From the NCBI GenBank assembly GCA_930367205.1, contig OV884009.1, positions 104,057,189-104,121,188 on the forward strand: a stretch of 64,000 bases of DNA. Reading direction: 5' to 3'. A program made the translations under genes and the position numbers. A model generated the notes under the pieces. It saw only the letters and a list, made by a program, of their open reading frames with translations, was not told where the DNA came from and did no database searches. The first letter of the stretch is position 1. Each line of letters begins with the position of its first letter. This stretch comes from Acanthosoma haemorrhoidale. Lineage: Eukaryota; Arthropoda; Insecta; Hemiptera; Acanthosomatidae. Positions 52,440 through 62,188 of the stretch are shown piece after piece.

Positions 52440-53955
52440 CAAGGGAATTACTGATAATGCCCAAAAAATATTTCACAATCGAACTTACCCCTATCTCATG
52501 TCATTGGACTCAGAAGGTTGTTTGTGGAAAGAAAGAAAATCTTCCTTATATGATGAATTAAAGTTGTTAATGTCGGACTATGCCATACTAGCATCGCAAT
52601 GGCAACTTTGTGTCAATTTATGCAAAATATATTACCAACCTGAGGAACCACTTGGGCTCCAATATAATACGATCGGTCCATCCTTCCTCACTCTACTACC
52701 CTCTGGGATTCCTCTACTCCCTGCTTCATCCTTAATAAACCATCATATAAATCCATAAATCATAAATCTCTCATCAACACATCCTCACCATCCAAAGAGA
52801 CACGTTCGTTAGTCTGGGAACGATTCATTTATTATATTTTCTGAGTTTTATTTTTCTATTAATACGTTTATTTAATTGTTTACAATAGATAGATAGATGT
52901 TGGCTCCCAGCCTGTACGTCACTTTTTTCTTTTATTTTGTATTAATTTAATGATTTTTATTTAATGTCATTTATTGAATTGTTCAGACTTCTGCAAATTG
53001 TGTTTTTTTGTTTTGGTTTCTTATAGGTGGATCCATCTATACCTTTATTTACTAAAAGCAGTTAAACGATTTTTTATTTATTTCATAATTATTATTATCT
53101 TCCTAGTGTTGTAATATTTCAAATGTGTATTTGTTATCTGAACATTAATGTTATTGGTAAGAATAATAGGGGAATTCGTTCTGGAATACAATTTTTCTAT
53201 TCAATTCTAATGGTTATTTACCTGGGCGAGTAGGCTTAGAAGAATACTAACACTTGTGATTTTGCTGTAATTACTCAAGAAAGATTCCTATGGAATGAGA
53301 ACAATAAGATGCGTTTAATTTTGATGCTGACAAGATAATTAGAAAAAGTAGAGAATTAGAAAAAGTAAGCGAAACAGGCAGACACAGATGCTGATGGGTT
53401 GCTCATCAACACAGACATTTCCCAACCATCTGTTATAAGATTTATTAAAAGTAGTATTTTTTTATTTAAAAATAAAAGTTTGGAATTTTATACCTCTACG
53501 TGGTAAGTAGAGAAAATATAGCTTAACTTTGATGAACTAGACCTCGCTTAATATTGAATTGAGGGAAAAATGTCTAGAACAAACGCCCTAAAAAATTTTG
53601 TTTTCTTTTAAATTGATAAGAAACTAATTATCGATTGGATTAACCGGACATTTTTTTTTTAATAAAACCGATTTTCGTGTTTTTTTTTCCTAAAACATAT
53701 TCTTCCGAATAGTGGGGGGGGGGGGGGTCAAAAAGTAATATTCTCAAAATCTTCATTCTGACCTTTTGAAAAGTACCCAGTGACTGGACTCTTGGTCTTC
53801 ACTTTGTAAAAGTATTGTTTGTTTGATTTTTGGCGTTACATCCGGCGTATAAACCTCAGGTCATCGACGCCATTGTTTATATATTTAAAGTCATTATTTA
53901 GTTTTGTTTGAGTTTATTTTTATTTTCCAATTCCGGCAGTTTGTATTTAGTTTTA
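52440..53955. other. AT-rich region left of the nested retrotransposons
   Basis: An open frame at 52498-52758 (86 codons) is unrecognised. A G14 run lies at 53714-53727. No other structure is evident. Confidence 0.45.
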
Positions 53956-53959
53956 TGTA
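53956..53959. other. target-site duplication of the outer element, left copy
   Basis: TGTA, matching 61999-62002. The alternating purine-pyrimidine target fits insect Gypsy-clade integrases. Confidence 0.85.
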
Positions 53960-54139
53960 AGTTAATGTTTATTAAATTACAAGCTAAGAAAGGTTGGTAA
54001 TAAGAACACGTAGAACGTTATAACAAGACTGTTTTATTTAGACCAAGATACCTCTATCTATAGGTATTACCTGTAAACATATACAGATAACATATGTTTG
54101 GGGATTAAGGCTGGGCACTAGCGGCGCCTGGACTTAACT
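53960..54139 (-). repeat. 3' LTR of the outer Gypsy element
   Basis: 180 bp, preceded on the minus strand by a G-rich polypurine tract (GGTGGGGGGGAG, 54138-54149). Confidence 0.95.
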
Positions 54140-54149
54140 CCCCCCCACC

Positions 54150-54444
54150 AGTTTACGAACACCCATTCGCAAACTTTGAAGTCCAACACTCGGACGTCTT
54201 AGTCCATTCAAATAATGCTCCACTAATGTTACAAAGGAGCAAAGGCCAGCCCCGCCCGTACACAGCCTGTAATCCCTCACATTAAGCTCTAATCCTATAA
54301 AACGTAAAAACCAACTGTCACTTGTAAACAAAAAACATAAAAGAAAACTTTGACTTTTAAAAAAAAACAATACTTCTGTGGGAAAAATCACATAACTATA
54401 ACTATTTACAATGTTCCTCGCGTGTGCTGCGAGGACACTCCAGC
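54150..54444 (-). other. non-coding 3' region of the outer element
   Basis: Between the integrase end and the polypurine tract. The 104-codon open frame here shows no signal peptide, furin site or transmembrane pattern expected of env. Confidence 0.6.
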
Positions 54445-55581
54445 TCATTCCTGATCTACAACCTCCCCCCCTGGTGGAAGCTTTAACTGTTCTATGTGGA
54501 CATTTCGCCGCTTCTTAGGGGGTCGTATACTCTCAATTGTCACGACGTTGTGTTCCCTAATCACGACCACTTTAAATGGGCCCTCATATCGCACCAGCTC
54601 TTTGCTCCTATTTGACCCTAGTTATTTATAGACGATAGTCCCGATTTTAAGTTCCCCCATTCGATCCCGGACTTTGAGGTTTTCCCGTTCCACTCGTCTC
54701 GCTTTGTCCCTCGTTATCCTTTCTCGGACTTTGTCGCATATTTTCCTCAAACCGACAGTAATACTCGCCATTTTCTCCGCCATTCCCTTGTCTGCTACCG
54801 TCTCTGCCCCATTTCTCCGTCTTTCGCGCAGCCCAAAGAGGATCTCGAACGGGGAGAACCCCGTCGCGGTGTGGATCGAATGATTGTAAGCGGCCACCGC
54901 CTTCGGCATCGCCTCATTCGCCGGCAGACTCTTTTCCGCGTGATATACCCGCAGGTGGTCACTCAGGGTGCTGTGCAATCTTTCTATCCCTCCTCTACTC
55001 TTAGGGTGCCCTGGGGTATTAAGATGCCAAGAGACATCGAGAGTCTTCATTTCTTTTCGGATGTTAGCATTGTCAAATTCTCTGCCCCCATCCGACGAGA
55101 TCCGGTCTGGTTCTCCGTAAAACTGGAACCAGGTATTTAATGCCAGCATTACCGCGTCTGATGACCGATCTTGCACCGGGTGCGCCATGGCCACTTTGCT
55201 AAAGCTGTCGATTGTGGTAACCCACTTATACCCCCTCCAAGTGAAGGTATCCACTTGTAAGTCACTCAACGGTGTCTCGGCGGTGGGCGATTCTTCTTGT
55301 CGCCCCCGTGGCGGATGTCTGTCATACTTCGTAGTGAGACAAACTGCACATGCCCCTATCATTTCTTGTATGTTCTTTTTCATTCCCCACCAAAAGTACC
55401 TCCACCGCAACGCTTGCAACGTTTCCTGAACTCCACGGTGGTTCGTTTTTCCTTGGTGATAGGCCAGCGTCACTTCCAGCTGCTGTTCTCTGTCTTTGAG
55501 TGTCTCCACCATCGACGTGCACCGAATAAATATCCTATCCACTCCAAGTTGTTCCGTTTGCCAGAGTCTACGAATTTTCTC
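54445..55581 (-). pseudogene. integrase of the outer element
   Basis: After the TAG the frame continues into an HHCC zinc module (TLAYHQGKTNHRGVQ ... ACAVC) and a DDE core: LQVDTFTW, SSDGGREFDN and RGGIERLH, with exactly 35 residues between the second Asp and the Glu. A TAA at 54622-54624 interrupts the C-terminal domain, which resumes as ELVRYEGPFKVVVIREHNVV and ends at a TGA at 54445-54447. All catalytic residues are present. Confidence 0.92.
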
Positions 55582-56184
55582 CTAAATAGTGGCATTCCCT
55601 ACAAATACATGATGGGTCTTTCCGGGTTCCGAGGAATCTTTCAATGCACGGCAAATTTGGTCGTTCCTAACCCCTGGTGGCGACCAAATCGTCGCGATTT
55701 TACTTCTCCCATAACTGTCATATGCGATCTGCAGCCGCCCTGGGGTCTTGGATTTCCAAATGATCTGCCGTCTTTTGTCGTTCACGATCCCTTCTGTTAC
55801 TTCCATTTCAACAGGTGTTTCGGCGGCGGTACCTTCCTCTTCAAGGGTTTCCTCACCTTCGCTATCTCCTCGCGTACCGAGGCTTCCATCCTCCCCGGGT
55901 GTCCATTCCCGGAGAAACTGTTGGATTTCCCCGGATGGTTCCCCTTCTTCCAATGCATTCACAGTAATGGCTCTGGACAGCCAGTCTGCCACTACGTTCT
56001 CTTTCCCGGGTTTATATATGATCTCCATATTGTACTGGGACAAAAACTCTTTCCACCTCGTGACCCACGCCGAGGACTCCTTTAACTTTCCTACCCATTG
56101 TAGGGGTCTGTGGTCGGTGTGAACACGGAATTTTCTGCCGAAGACATATGGGCGGAAATGGTCTATAGCCCAGACGATACCTAG
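55582..56184 (-). pseudogene. RNase H end and pol linker of the outer element
   Basis: Directly beyond the inner element the frame resumes: GIVWAIDHFRPYVFGRKFRV, HTDHRPLQW, then IIYKPGKENVVADWLSRA. So ALERELL and GIVWA are one RNase H domain split at the CCTAG duplication. An acidic linker follows, ending at an in-frame TAG (55582-55584). Confidence 0.88.
56180..56184. other. target-site duplication of the inner element, left copy
   Basis: CCTAG, repeated at 58883-58887. It lies in the outer element's RNase H codons. Confidence 0.9.
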
Positions 56185-56346
56185 TGTCAGCAGGCAAATG
56201 ATGACGTCACTTGAATTAGTTTGTTTATGCCTTGTATAATACGTAACCTTTGTTGGCTGTTACAATAGAGTTCTGTTCTAACATTCCATGAAGTCGGTCG
56301 TTCTTATTAACACCCTCATTCTTAATTTAATTAAGTCATTCTTACA
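56185..56346 (+). repeat. 5' LTR of the inner element
   Basis: 162 bp, TGTCAGCAGG...TTCTTACA, containing ATGACGTCAC, a CRE/ATF-like site, and TTGTATAATACG as a possible TATA region. Confidence 0.95.
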
Positions 56347-56359
56347 TGGTGCCGAAACC
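56347..56359 (+). other. primer-binding site of the inner element
   Basis: TGGTGCCGAAACC begins right after the LTR. It shares 13 bases with the outer element's site and then diverges. Confidence 0.7.
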
Positions 56360-56423
56360 TTTTTATTTTAGTTAGTTTTGATTTATTAAATCCGCGAGTG
56401 ATAATAACGAAAAGTTTCTTTCG

Positions 56424-56629
56424 TGATGAGTGGAAACGAATCGGACTCGGCTGTTAGCCTTCGACCTCCTGGACCTTTAATGATTTCCCAGGAATCAAAC
56501 ATGGCAACAGCATGGAAATCATGGTTACAATCATACAAATGGTTCGCAGAGGCTATAAACCTAGACAAAAAATCGAAGAAAAAAAAAGTCGCAACTTTTA
56601 TGACTTTTATGGATGTATTGATAGGTTGA
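56424..56629 (+). pseudogene. N-terminal gag stub of the inner element
   Basis: ATG at 56424, MSGNESDSAVSLRPPGPLMI, then WKSWLQSYKWFAEAINLDKK and KKKVATFMTF, a typical Gypsy capsid N-terminus. It stops after about 68 codons because an internal deletion (junction about 56605-56630) joins it, out of frame, to the RT end. Confidence 0.8.
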
Positions 56630-58647
56630 AACCTCCGGCAAATATAAAAGAATTGGAAAGATTCTTGGGTATGGTAACATACTTATCGAAGTTCATAAAA
56701 AACCTTTCTGAAATCACAGCACCTTTACGACTTCTCAAACAAAAAGACATAGAATGGCATTGGGATCAGGATCAAGAACAAGCATTCATTAATTTAAAAA
56801 ACAAATTGAAATCTGCTCCGGTTTTGCGCTACTACAACCCTAAAGAAGAGGTAAAAATTTCAGTTGACGCATCAAAACATTCGATGGGTGCAGTATTGTT
56901 ACAGGATGACCAACCGGTTGCTTATGCATCCAAGGCGTTCACTCCTGCTCAAACTAGATACAGCCAGCTCGAAAAAGAAGCCACCGCTGTTCTGAATGGG
57001 TGTAAAAAATTCCACGAATATGTGTGGGGGAATCCTAAGTTAATCATTGAGACCGATCATAAGCCATTAGAGGCAATATTCAAAAAACCACTCAATAGTG
57101 CTCCAGCGAGGCTGCAGAGGATCTTATTCGAAGTCATGCCATACAACCCTCATATAGTATACAAAAAAGGAAGCGAATTGTACATAGCTGACTTGCTCAG
57201 TAGGGATTGTGCCAATGAAGCATTAAAAGATGAGCCAGTTGACATAGTTATACATGTAAGTATACCATTTTCAAAAACACGTTTTGAGGAATTAAAAACA
57301 CTTATAGAAGAAGATGTTGTTATGAGACAGTTGTCAAATTTTATCTTGAATGGTTGGCCTTCGTCCAAAACTGAATTATCTAATGAATTAAAAGCCTATT
57401 ACAGCTTCAGAGAAGAATTGGCTCTTTATGAAGGAGTAATGATCAAAGGGGCCCAAATAGTAGTACCAGAAAAATTGGTGCCTTTGGTTCTATATGAAAT
57501 TCATCGAGGACATAGAGGAGCTGAATCATGCTTAAAACTCGCCAGAGAAAATTTATTTTGGCCCAAAATGTCCTCAGACATAAAAAACTTTGTGGCAAGA
57601 TGTCAAGTATGCCAGTGTCTTCAAAAAGATAAACCAAAAGAAGAACTGTGCCTAAATCAGGTACCAACTAGACCCTGGGAAATTTTAGGATCTGATTTGT
57701 TCCATTGGAATCAAAAAGATTACTTGATTATAGCTGATGTATATTCAGGATTCTATGATTTTCAAGTGCTCAACATAACCACCAGTGCAGCTGTTATCCT
57801 TAAACTAAAGAATTGGTTCTCTACTCATGGAATACCTGATATACTAAAAACTGATGGTGGTCCACAATATAGCAGCAAAGAATTTCAAGACTTTAGCACA
57901 TCATGGAACATTACCCATCAAGTATCCAGCCCTCATTTTCCGCGGGCTAACGGATTCATCGAAAGATATGTACAAGAAGCAAAACTATTACTAAGAAAAT
58001 GCGCCAAGGAAAACACGGATATCCACCTTGCACTACTGAATCAACGCAACATTCCGAGGGATAGCATTGGATCCCCAGCTCAAAGGCTCATGGGAAGAAG
58101 AACGAAAACCCTGATTCCTTGTTTGGACTCAGTTCTTAAGCCTCAACTCATCAGCCCAGACAAGGTCACACAAACACTCAAGAATTGGCAAAGCGAGCAG
58201 AAAAGGTATGCTGACATAGGCAAAACGTCGCATAAAACCTTCAGTGATGGAGAAAAGATCCTATGGAAGAAAGCACCTCGTGAATGGGTACCAGCAACAA
58301 TTATTAAGCAAAATGAAGGCTCCAACTCTTACATTATTAAAACCCAAGATGGTGTGAAGTACCGCCGCAACTCATGGTTCCTTCGTCCTATAACTGAACC
58401 CCAAAACTTTGAATTTAAGGAGAGTGTGGTTTCCTCTCCACAACGTATGGAATCAGCTCCAGCAGTGGTTACTCGTAAATCGATCTCTACACAGTTCACA
58501 CCACCAAAGAGTCTAACACCAAAGCCACCTGTTTCTGAGGATATGAGTTTAACCAAATCTGCTACTCAACAAAATAAAACTGAAGAATACCGAACCAAGA
58601 GTGGAAGGTTAATCAAGGAACCAAGAAGACTGATAAAAGAAGAATAA
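56512..58647 (+). CDS. RT-end/RNase H/integrase polyprotein fragment of the inner element
   Basis: 711 codons without interruption. The first about 38 residues are the gag stub read in another frame. True pol starts near KPPANIKELERFLGMVTYLS (RT thumb/connection). RNase H follows (ISVDASKHSMGAVLL, Asp about 119; ETDHKPLEAIF), then an HHCC zinc module from about 331 (HRGHRG ... CQVCQC) and the integrase core with Asp 395, Asp 448 and Glu 484, giving exactly D-35-E, then a C-terminal tail. RT catalysis and protease are absent, so the fragment could not support its own replication. Whether it is translated is unknown: the ATG at 56512 lies inside the gag stub. Confidence 0.9.
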   Translation: MEIMVTIIQMVRRGYKPRQKIEEKKSRNFYDFYGCIDRLKPPANIKELERFLGMVTYLSKFIKNLSEITAPLRLLKQKDIEWHWDQDQEQAFINLKNKLKSAPVLRYYNPKEEVKISVDASKHSMGAVLLQDDQPVAYASKAFTPAQTRYSQLEKEATAVLNGCKKFHEYVWGNPKLIIETDHKPLEAIFKKPLNSAPARLQRILFEVMPYNPHIVYKKGSELYIADLLSRDCANEALKDEPVDIVIHVSIPFSKTRFEELKTLIEEDVVMRQLSNFILNGWPSSKTELSNELKAYYSFREELALYEGVMIKGAQIVVPEKLVPLVLYEIHRGHRGAESCLKLARENLFWPKMSSDIKNFVARCQVCQCLQKDKPKEELCLNQVPTRPWEILGSDLFHWNQKDYLIIADVYSGFYDFQVLNITTSAAVILKLKNWFSTHGIPDILKTDGGPQYSSKEFQDFSTSWNITHQVSSPHFPRANGFIERYVQEAKLLLRKCAKENTDIHLALLNQRNIPRDSIGSPAQRLMGRRTKTLIPCLDSVLKPQLISPDKVTQTLKNWQSEQKRYADIGKTSHKTFSDGEKILWKKAPREWVPATIIKQNEGSNSYIIKTQDGVKYRRNSWFLRPITEPQNFEFKESVVSSPQRMESAPAVVTRKSISTQFTPPKSLTPKPPVSEDMSLTKSATQQNKTEEYRTKSGRLIKEPRRLIKEE

Positions 58648-58720
58648 TCAAGCAACCAATAAGACTGACAACATTACCAAGAAGACTACATATGAAGCTT
58701 CAAATCCAAAAGAAGAAGGA

Positions 58721-58882
58721 TGTCAGCAGGCAAATGATGACGTCACTTGAATTAGTTTGTTTATGCCTTGTATAATACGTAACCTTTGTTGGCTGTTACA
58801 ATAGAGTTCTGTTCTAACATTCCATGAAGTCGGTCGTTCTTATTAACACCCTCATTCTTAATTTAATTAAGTCATTCTTACA
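58721..58882 (+). repeat. 3' LTR of the inner element
   Basis: Identical to the 5' LTR over 162 bp. Preceded by the polypurine tract AAAAGAAGAAGGA at 58708-58720. Confidence 0.95.
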
Positions 58883-58887
58883 CCTAG
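58883..58887. other. target-site duplication of the inner element, right copy
   Basis: CCTAG, matching 56180-56184. Confidence 0.9.
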
Positions 58888-59180
58888 GAGCTCTCTCTCT
58901 AGAGCACTATACCGCGCTTCCGTTTCTGTGAGCCATCGACTAGCGTACGCCACCGGGCGCTCCCCACCGTCTCTCTCCTGTGACAACACTGCCCCCATTG
59001 CGTATTCGCTGGCATCAGTGGTGATTGTGAAGGGATGTTGGAAATTGGGAAATGCTAATATTGGTTCCTCTTGTAAGCTAGACATACATTTCCGGATGTT
59101 CTGCTCCATGATTGGGGTAATTACCACCCTCGCTCCCTTTCGCAGTAAATTATTAATAGGCACCAGGGTATGCCGCCATG
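58888..59180 (-). pseudogene. RNase H, first part, of the outer element
   Basis: After the frame change the reading continues as LVPINNLLRKGA, PFTITTDASEYAMGAVLSQE and RYSALERELL. It stops at the insertion point of the inner element. The first RNase H aspartate (TDAS) and the ALERELL helix are present. Confidence 0.88.
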
Positions 59181-60529
59181 TCTGGCACAAATCTTCTGTA
59201 ATAATTAAGCGTCCCCAGAAGTCGACGGATCCCCTTTACATCTGTGGGCACCACCATCCTTCTAATCGCCTCGACCTTCGTAGAGTCTGGCTTAACCCCC
59301 TCCTGTGAGATGGTGTGGCCCAAAAAATTGATTTTTTTCTTCCCCAACAAAGACTTCTCCATGGACAATTTTAATCCGAATTCGCGGACTCTTTGAAATA
59401 CACTTCCTAGGTGCTCAACGTGCTCTGCCTCCGTTCTGCTGAAAACTAACAGATCGTCCATGTAGACCTGGCATACCGCTTTGTCTATTCCCCTCAAAAA
59501 TTCATCCATTAGGCGTTGAAAGGTAATCGGGGCGTTTTTCAGTCCAAATGGCATCCTGGTAAATTGATAATGCCCCCTCTCAAATGTAAAGGCCGTTTTG
59601 TCTTGGTCGTTCGCACTCATCTTGATCTGGTGATAGCCTGCCTTTAGATCTAGGGTACTAAATATTGTCGCCCCGTTCAATCTGTCTAATATGTCCTCAA
59701 ATCGGGGAATAGGATACTTCTCGTCCGTCGTGTTCTCGTTTAACTTCCGATAATCGATAACTACCCTGTATTTCTCCGTCTCGTCCCCAGGTCTATTTTT
59801 CTTCCTCACTGCCCATAGAGGACTGTTATATGGCGAAGTGCTATCAATTATAATCCCTTGCCGTTTGAGACTCTCTAGCTCCTCTCTAATATGCCTACGT
59901 AGTGCCTGCGGATATCGTCTCTCTTTCACGTATGTGACGCGTTCTTTCTTTAACTGGATCTCGTGGACCGTCTTCCCAGTCGCTCCTAGCGTGTCTCCCT
60001 CTACGTAAAAAATATCCTCAAACTCCCTCTGTAGGCCTTCCCTCCAGCCCTCTATTTTATTAACCGCCCCTATCCGCGCTCTTCCGTCCCATATAGTCCC
60101 TTGACATTTATATTCCACTTTCCCCAACTTAATGTTCCATTTTTCCCCGATATTCTCCACACGCGCGCCTACCTTCCCCAACATGTCGCACCCAACTATC
60201 ACCTGGTACTCCCGCGGCATGTTTCCTACGATATGTATCTTTAGATCTCCCCCTTTCTTCGCCGACCTATTTAGCCCTATGACTAACTCTCCCACTACCT
60301 CGCAAGGGCCTCCCAGGGTGATTAAACTACAATTACATACCTGAATCTGGAGTGCCCTCTCTCCACCATACAGCCTCTCCAGCGCTCCGCGGGACATGAT
60401 GGTGTTGGTGCTTCCCGTGTCCACCAGACACATCTCTCCTCCTTTGACCCTAATTATTGGCAACGCACACATCCTCTCCCGAATTGCATTACATCTCAGG
60501 ATGCGGTCGCCTCTCTGCCGATACGCTCC
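59153..60529 (-). pseudogene. pol of the outer element: protease and reverse transcriptase
   Basis: The frame follows gag directly past the TGA at 60530-60532. The protease has CLVDTGSTNTIMS. RT follows with KYRVVIDYRKLNENT, IFSTLDLKAGYHQI, FTRMPFGLKNAPITFQRLMD and the catalytic QVYMDDLLVFS, then KINFLGHTISQEGVKPD and LLGTLNYYRRFVPDMA. A one-base frame change near 59172-59180 shifts the reading just after FVPDM. The catalytic residues of protease (DTG) and RT (YMDD) are intact. Confidence 0.92.
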
Positions 60530-61723
60530 TCAGGCTTCATCATGTTGCTCCCATCTACGTGACTCGACCTTCTCCCCTGTCTGTCTCCTGTTTCTGCTGC
60601 GCCTCGCTTCTTCTCCTTCAGTTCCCGAAGTCCTTGATGACTCATCTTCTGATGATCCACTCTCCCCATGTGTCATGCTCCGTCTCTCTCTTACTTCTTG
60701 AATGTTTACCTCCATTGGTTCTGGTCGTTGGTATTCTCTCCTCCGGAAGATATACGGGCAATGCACTATCGCGATGTGTCCTTCCTCGCCACACTCAAAA
60801 CATTTTGTTCGAGGACACTGTGCCACTAAATGTCCTGCCTTCCTACATCCGTGGCATTTTCTTTCTTCCCTGGGCGGGGCATTCCTCGGTCTCGTTCCTC
60901 TGAATCTTCTTTCTCATGTCGTTCCCTTGTCTCTGCCAATAACGGACGTTTCTGGTCTCCTCCAGGTTGGTTTCAGGGTCCGGGTTCTTTTGTATGCAAC
61001 TCGGCTCCACTCATTGTCGACGTCTTGCACCCTCACTTCTTCCTCCTTGGCACTAGTGTCGATCATTGATTGTGCACACTCCGAGAACGAGCGCACATCA
61101 GAGAATCCTTCCTTTCTTCCTGTCTCCTTGGCCAGTTGCACTTTTAGAATTGTGGATAAGAATCCCATTCTACCCTCCACCTCTTCTACGCTAATCGACT
61201 CTCTCATCTTCTCCGTTATCTTATTGAAACGGACTACTAACCCCGCAGCATATTGCCCGTTACTTTGTCTTGGGGACTTTGTCTCCCTAAACATTTGGAA
61301 TATGTCCTCCTCGGGAGTCCATCGTCCTCCTCCGTACGCCTTCTTCAATCTCATCTTAATTAATTCCCACGGGGTTTCTTCATCTGCCTGAATTTGATTC
61401 AGTATACTTCTCTTGACCCGACATATCAGGGCCGCCTTCAACGATTCCGCGTCTCTGGGATCTATTAAATTTTCTTCTACTTTAGCTCCAATTAAAGCTG
61501 TGAGACGGTCTCCTCCTTTTAGGAAATGGTTCAGCTCACCCAGTTCCCCAGTGAATCTCTCCAGCTCCGAAACAGCCTTCCTCAGATCCTGGGTATTCTT
61601 CGCTTTTACCCTCATCAGCGCGAGCGCCGTGGCATGAACTTCTGGCATAGTTCCCACTCTTCTAATATCTGCTCCCTCTACGAGATTCAAGACGGGCTGT
61701 CTCAAAACTCCTCCTTCAGTCAT
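60530..61723 (-). pseudogene. gag of the outer Gypsy element, one internal TGA
   Basis: The ATG at 61723 opens a capsid-like Gag (MTEGGVLRQPVLN..., with helical stretches such as LERFTGELGELNHFLKGGDR). A TGA at 60914-60916 interrupts it, but the same frame continues to two CCHC zinc knuckles, CHGCRKAGHLVAQC and CFECGEEGHIAIVHC (the second has one extra residue before the last Cys). It ends at a TGA at 60530-60532. It would package element RNA in virus-like particles. The first TGA could be a CGA to TGA transition. Confidence 0.85.
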
Positions 61724-61800
61724 CTTCTCTCTTTCGCGTATAGAAGAAAAAAAAAGAAAAAAAAATTACGCTCGCACTCGATAACTCTCTTTCTCCACGG

Positions 61801-61819
61801 TTCACGGGTTTCGGCACCA
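61801..61819 (-). other. primer-binding site of the outer element
   Basis: TGGTGCCGAAACCCGTGAA abuts the LTR (its first T is the last LTR base). It should pair with the 3' end of a host tRNA whose identity I do not assign. The inner element carries the same first 13 bases. Confidence 0.7.
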
Positions 61820-61998
61820 GTTAATGTTTATTGAATTACAAGCTAAGAAAGGTTGGTAATAAGAACACGTAGAACGTTATAACAAGACTGCTTTATTTAG
61901 ACCAAGATACCTCTATCTATAGGTATTACCTGTAAACATATACAGATAACATATGTTTGGGGATTAAGGCTGGGCACTAGCGGTGCCTGGACTTAACT
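61819..61998 (-). repeat. 5' LTR of the outer Gypsy element
   Basis: 180 bp, about 98% identical to the other LTR. Visible differences are at the ATTGAATT, CTGCTTTATT and GCGGTGCC positions. Followed on the minus strand by the primer-binding site. Confidence 0.95.
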
Positions 61999-62002
61999 TG
62001 TA
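61999..62002. other. target-site duplication of the outer element, right copy
   Basis: TGTA, matching 53956-53959. Confidence 0.85.
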
Positions 62003-62180
62003 TAAGCTCGTGTATCATCACCCTGCAACTCTGCAATCGATTATTAAACAGTGTCTTAATCAGTATTTTTCTCAAGATTCAATTAATCCTTTCTGTAAGC
62101 ATTAAAATGAAGTTGAAGTTTTTCTTGCTATATTCCCTAATTATGGAAAAACTCATAGGACAAAGAAGTCACCAGTTTAA
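62003..62180. other. unassigned segment between the outer Gypsy element and the BEL/Pao fragment
   Basis: AT-rich, open on the plus strand for about 35 codons (YKLVYHHPATLQSIIKQ), not recognised. It probably represents the right part of the pre-insertion sequence. Confidence 0.35.
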
Positions 62181-62188
62181 TAACACCT

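Larger units (their letters stand above)
56185..58882 (+). mobile_element. internally deleted Ty3/Gypsy element nested in the outer element
   Basis: 2,698 bp with two 162-bp direct LTRs that I read as identical base for base, TGT...ACA ends, and a CCTAG duplication (56180-56184, 58883-58887). It carries a primer-binding site, a gag start, a pol 3' part and a polypurine tract, so the signals needed for reverse transcription and integration remain. Most of gag and all of protease and the RT catalytic core are missing. It lies opposite in strand to its host element. Confidence 0.95.
53960..61998 (-). mobile_element. full-length Ty3/Gypsy LTR retrotransposon, interrupted by a second element
   Basis: Two direct 180-bp LTRs (53960-54139 and 61819-61998) bound the element, and TGTA is duplicated outside (53956-53959, 61999-62002). 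The LTRs differ at about 3 positions. Their ends are AGTTAA...TTAACT, typical of insect Gypsy-clade elements. Read on the minus strand: primer-binding site, gag with two zinc knuckles, protease, RT, RNase H, integrase, polypurine tract. Subtracting the inserted element and its target copy leaves about 5.3 kb. I see no env. Coding is broken by two TGA codons, one frameshift, one TAG, one TAA and the insertion, so this copy is not autonomous. Confidence 0.95.

Noticed and set aside
54134..54448. Possible env gene of the outer Gypsy element
   Set aside because: Only about 100 codons, no signal peptide, furin site or membrane anchor pattern. It overlaps the LTR.
55297..56122. Plus-strand open frame of about 262 codons in the outer Gypsy element
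   Set aside because: It is the complement of the pol linker and integrase coding. The minus strand has clear catalytic motifs.
60702..61391. Plus-strand open frame of about 229 codons over gag
   Set aside because: Shadow of the minus-strand gag frame, which carries the zinc knuckles.
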